DNA from: Nitrospirota bacterium
Lineage (GTDB): Bacteria; Nitrospirota; Nitrospiria; Nitrospirales; Nitrospiraceae
Direction of reading: 5' to 3'
Assembly (NCBI GenBank): GCA_004296865.1
Contig: SCVQ01000023.1
Span: forward strand, 1 to 16,560
Length of the DNA: 16,560 bases
Shown: positions 14,301 through 16,560 of the stretch, piece after piece
Layout: every line of letters starts with the position of its first letter
Numbering within the stretch: the first letter of the stretch is position 1
Notes under the pieces: model-generated
What the model saw: only the letters and a program-made list of their open reading frames with translations
The model's database searches: none
What the model was told of the DNA's origin: nothing
Translations under genes and position numbers: made by a program

Positions 14301-15290
14301 ATGGCAGGGCTGAACGGCGATGAGAAAGCGGCAATTCTTCTGCGGTTCATCGGCGAGGATGCCGCCGCAGAGGTGATGCGGCACCTCGATCCGAAGGACA
14401 TCAGAAAGATCGGCTCCCACATGAGCGCCCTCTCGAACATCTCGCGCGAGGTCGAGGAGACGGTGATCCTGGAGTTCCAGGAAGCGGCCAACTCGGGGGA
14501 GGTCGGGTTTGAAGGCAAGGAGTACATTAAAAACATTCTGACAAAGGCGTTGGGACAGGATAAGGCGGCGCGCATCCTGGAGACCCTGACGGCCACCAGT
14601 TATCCGGGGCTGGAATCCTTGAAGTGGTTGGACCCGCGTTCGGTGGCCCAGATCATCAAAGTGGAACATCCCCAGACGATCGCCGTGATTCTCGCCCATT
14701 TGGATCCGGAACAGGGCGGGCAGGTCCTGGCGGAGCTGCCGGAGTACTTACGGGCCGACGTCACGTTGCGCCTCGGCACGATCGAGGATGTGACGCCGGA
14801 AGTCTTGCAGCACTTGAGCGACGTATTGCAGGAGATTTTTAAAAGCGACTCCAAGACCCGCGGGCAGAATATCGGCGGCATGAAAGTTGTGGCGGATCTG
14901 ATGGGGCGACTGGACAAGTCGGTTGAAAGCGGCATCATGGCCAAGCTCGGCGAGCGGGACCCCGACATCGTGGATACCATCCGGTCGCTGATGTTTGTCT
15001 TTGATGACCTGGTCAAGGTGGACGACCGCGGCATTCAGGAACTGCTGAAGGAGTCCAGCAAAGAAGACCTGCCAATCGCGCTGCGGGGAGCGTCCCAGGA
15101 CGTGAAGGATAAGTTTTTCCGCAACATGTCGAGCCGAGCGTCGGAGATGCTCAAGGAAGATATGGAGTCGCGCGGACCGGTCAAGGTCAGCGAGGTCGAA
15201 AAGGCTCAGCAGAACATCCTCAAGATCTGCCGGAAGCTGGAGGAGGAAGGACGTCTGGTGGTGGCCGGCCAAGGGGAGGAGTTGGTGTGA
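14301..15290 (+). CDS. fliG: Flagellar motor switch protein FliG
   Basis: This 329-residue protein has typical length and all parts. The N-terminal domain that docks on FliF comes first (LNGDEKAAILLRFIGEDAAAEVMRHL). The middle domain carries the EHPQ motif (122-125, in VEHPQTIAVILAHL). The C-terminal torque domain has MFVFDDLVKVDDRGIQELL (from 231), with the charged residues that face the stator. It links the MS ring to the C-ring and takes part in torque generation and direction switching. It begins 11 bp after fliF, and its stop overlaps the fliH start as GTGA, which implies coupled translation. Confidence 0.97.
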   Translation: MAGLNGDEKAAILLRFIGEDAAAEVMRHLDPKDIRKIGSHMSALSNISREVEETVILEFQEAANSGEVGFEGKEYIKNILTKALGQDKAARILETLTATSYPGLESLKWLDPRSVAQIIKVEHPQTIAVILAHLDPEQGGQVLAELPEYLRADVTLRLGTIEDVTPEVLQHLSDVLQEIFKSDSKTRGQNIGGMKVVADLMGRLDKSVESGIMAKLGERDPDIVDTIRSLMFVFDDLVKVDDRGIQELLKESSKEDLPIALRGASQDVKDKFFRNMSSRASEMLKEDMESRGPVKVSEVEKAQQNILKICRKLEEEGRLVVAGQGEELV

Positions 15291-15907
15291 TCAGCGGGGA
15301 GTTTGCGCGTATCTTGAAGCCGTCCGGGGCGGATTCGCCGATGCTCTACCGGCCTCTGGACCTGGCCTCTTCGCCAGAGCCGGACGGTAAGCAAGAGGCC
15401 TATGAGCGAGGCATGGCGGCGGGCGAGCAGCAGGTCCGGGAGCAAATCGGGGTCCTCGTCGAACGGCAGGGCGAGATGCTCGCCCGGTTGATCGAGGAAC
15501 TTCGGCACAGTCGAGAATCGTTCATGAAGGATGCCGACGAGCCGATCGCGGCGCTGGCGCTCGAAATCGCCAGGAAGGTCCTCCACGACCAGGCCGACGT
15601 GCTGCGCGACATCATTGTGGGGCAGGCTCGCGAGGCGGTGGCGAAGATCCGCGAAGGCGGCCCGATGAAAGTGCTGGTCAACCCGAGCGATGTGTCGGCG
15701 TTGGAGGGGGCGCGCGACGCGATTGCCAGTGCGTTTGAGGGGGCCGTCACGTTGCAGATTGAAGCCGATGCCAGGATCTCCCGTGGGGGTTGCGTCGTCG
15801 AAACGCCGGTTCGCTTGGTGGATGCGCGGATTGAAACCCAATTGACTCGGATTGGCGAGGCGCTCCGGCAGAGCAGCACCGGAAAGGCTCAGGATGAAGC
15901 TGAGTGA
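15287..15907 (+). CDS. fliH: Flagellar export ATPase regulator FliH
   Basis: This 206-residue protein has the FliH/SctL layout. A poorly conserved N-terminus contains YRPLDL. A long charged helix (about 35-85) and a C-terminal domain follow (DEPIAALALEIARKVLHDQADV, MKVLVNPSDV, then GGCVVETPVRLVDARIETQL at 167-186). FliH dimers bind FliI and hold back or place the ATPase at the export gate. GTG 15287 overlaps the fliG stop by 4 bp, and GGGGAGGAG (15273-15281) is a good ribosome site. The 3' end overlaps fliI by 14 bp. Sequence identity of FliH is always low, but the C-terminal motif and the position between fliG and fliI make the call safe. Confidence 0.92.
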   Translation: MISGEFARILKPSGADSPMLYRPLDLASSPEPDGKQEAYERGMAAGEQQVREQIGVLVERQGEMLARLIEELRHSRESFMKDADEPIAALALEIARKVLHDQADVLRDIIVGQAREAVAKIREGGPMKVLVNPSDVSALEGARDAIASAFEGAVTLQIEADARISRGGCVVETPVRLVDARIETQLTRIGEALRQSSTGKAQDEAE

Positions 15908-16560
15908 GGTCTTGGAGCAAGTCGCCGGGATCGACTCGGTCGCGGTCCGTGGGCGGATCGCCCAAGCCGTCGGCCTCGTGATCGAGGGCTATGGATCGGT
16001 GAGTTCGATCGGGGAATTGTGCGAGATCGTGCGGGAGGATGGAGGGAAGCGCATCCTCGCCGAGGCCGTGGGCTTTCGCGGGGATCGGGTGCTCCTGATG
16101 CCGCTTGGCGAGATGCGTGGCATCGGGCCCTCAAGCCACCTGGTGATGCAGGGGCGTTCGGCCACCGCGCGGGTCGGGCCCGGTCTGCTCGGCCGCGTGC
16201 TCGACGGGCTTGGGGAGCCGCTGGACGGCTTGGGGCCCCTCCAGAGCGATCGGGAGTATCCCCTCTATGCGACCCCTATGAACCCCATGCATCGCCGGCG
16301 CATTACGCATCCCATCGATCTGGGCATCCGGTCGATCAACGGCTTGCTGACCTGCGGGCGCGGGCAGAAGGTCGGCATCTTTTCCGGATCGGGCGTGGGC
16401 AAGAGCGTGTTGATGGGCATGTTGAGCCGGAACACTGCCGCTGACGTGAACGTGATCGCCCTGATCGGCGAGCGTGGCCGTGAGGTGAACGAGTTTCTCG
16501 AACGGGATCTCAAACCGGAAGGGCTTCGTCGTTCGGTCGTCATCGTGGCGACCTCCGATC
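15894..16560 (+). CDS. fliI: Flagellum-specific export ATPase FliI (5' part, cut by window edge)
   Basis: 222 codons are visible, about half of a usual FliI, and the frame runs open off the right edge. The N-terminal beta-barrel (about 18-90) is followed by the F1-beta-like ATPase core with Walker A GSGVGKS (165-171) and IGERGREVNEF (191-201), which contains the expected catalytic glutamate. The segment PMNPMHRRRI (128-137) is also typical of the family. FliI is a hexameric ATPase that helps feed unfolded substrates to the flagellar export gate and works with FliH. ATG 15894 follows GGAAAGG (15881-15887) and overlaps the end of fliH by 14 bp, pointing to translational coupling. fliJ would be expected next, outside the window. 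Confidence 0.96.
   Translation, partial: MKLSEVLEQVAGIDSVAVRGRIAQAVGLVIEGYGSVSSIGELCEIVREDGGKRILAEAVGFRGDRVLLMPLGEMRGIGPSSHLVMQGRSATARVGPGLLGRVLDGLGEPLDGLGPLQSDREYPLYATPMNPMHRRRITHPIDLGIRSINGLLTCGRGQKVGIFSGSGVGKSVLMGMLSRNTAADVNVIALIGERGREVNEFLERDLKPEGLRRSVVIVATSD

Noticed and set aside
13336..14334. A 332-codon minus-strand open frame opposite fliF
   Set aside because: It is antisense to conserved fliF, rich in Arg/His/Leu as expected of a shadow frame, and has no recognisable motif.

Overview
The window (about 16.6 kb) is a motility locus from a Gram-negative bacterium. Every gene I accept is on the + strand. The coding parts are GC-rich (38 of 60 bases are G/C in one hand-counted line at 13201-13260), while one intergenic stretch is clearly AT-rich. 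The evidence for a Gram-negative cell is the secretion signals, a CsgG/FlgO-type envelope protein with a TolA/TonB-like tail, and sigma-54 control of flagellar genes. Gene order and protein style are compatible with a Nitrospira-like bacterium (Nitrospirota), but that is inference and no marker gene here proves it.

Left part (1-4087): a sigma-28 (FliA)-like promoter, then a FliK-like protein with a hook-length-control type C-terminus, then a 110-residue FlhX-like protein that mimics only the cytoplasmic C-domain of the FlhB export switch. A 633-residue exported protein follows, combining a CsgG/FlgO-like domain, a TPR segment and a TonB/TolA-like C-terminus.

Middle part (4088-11140): a 550-bp AT-rich intergenic region with a strong imperfect hairpin and a good sigma-54 (-24/-12) promoter precedes a response regulator of the sigma-54 activator (NtrC/FlrC) type. 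Next comes a three-gene unit: a 733-residue exported TPR protein, a soluble PAS histidine kinase and a second sigma-54 activator response regulator.

Right part (11141-16560): a second good sigma-54 promoter lies just upstream of flgB and starts the basal-body run flgB-flgC-fliE-fliF-fliG-fliH-fliI. These encode proximal rod, rod-MS-ring junction, MS ring, rotor switch, and export ATPase with its regulator. fliI is cut by the window edge.

Taken together, the window looks like regulators plus their target. The kinase/activator pair fits the FlrB/FlrC (FleS/FleR) role, and the flgB promoter it would act on lies directly behind it. The first activator, itself behind a sigma-54 promoter, could sit above it or work in parallel. 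The late (sigma-28) promoter fits the FliK-like gene at the left. The less standard parts are the CsgG-TPR-TonB-like envelope protein, the large exported TPR protein co-encoded with the kinase, and the AT-rich hairpin region.
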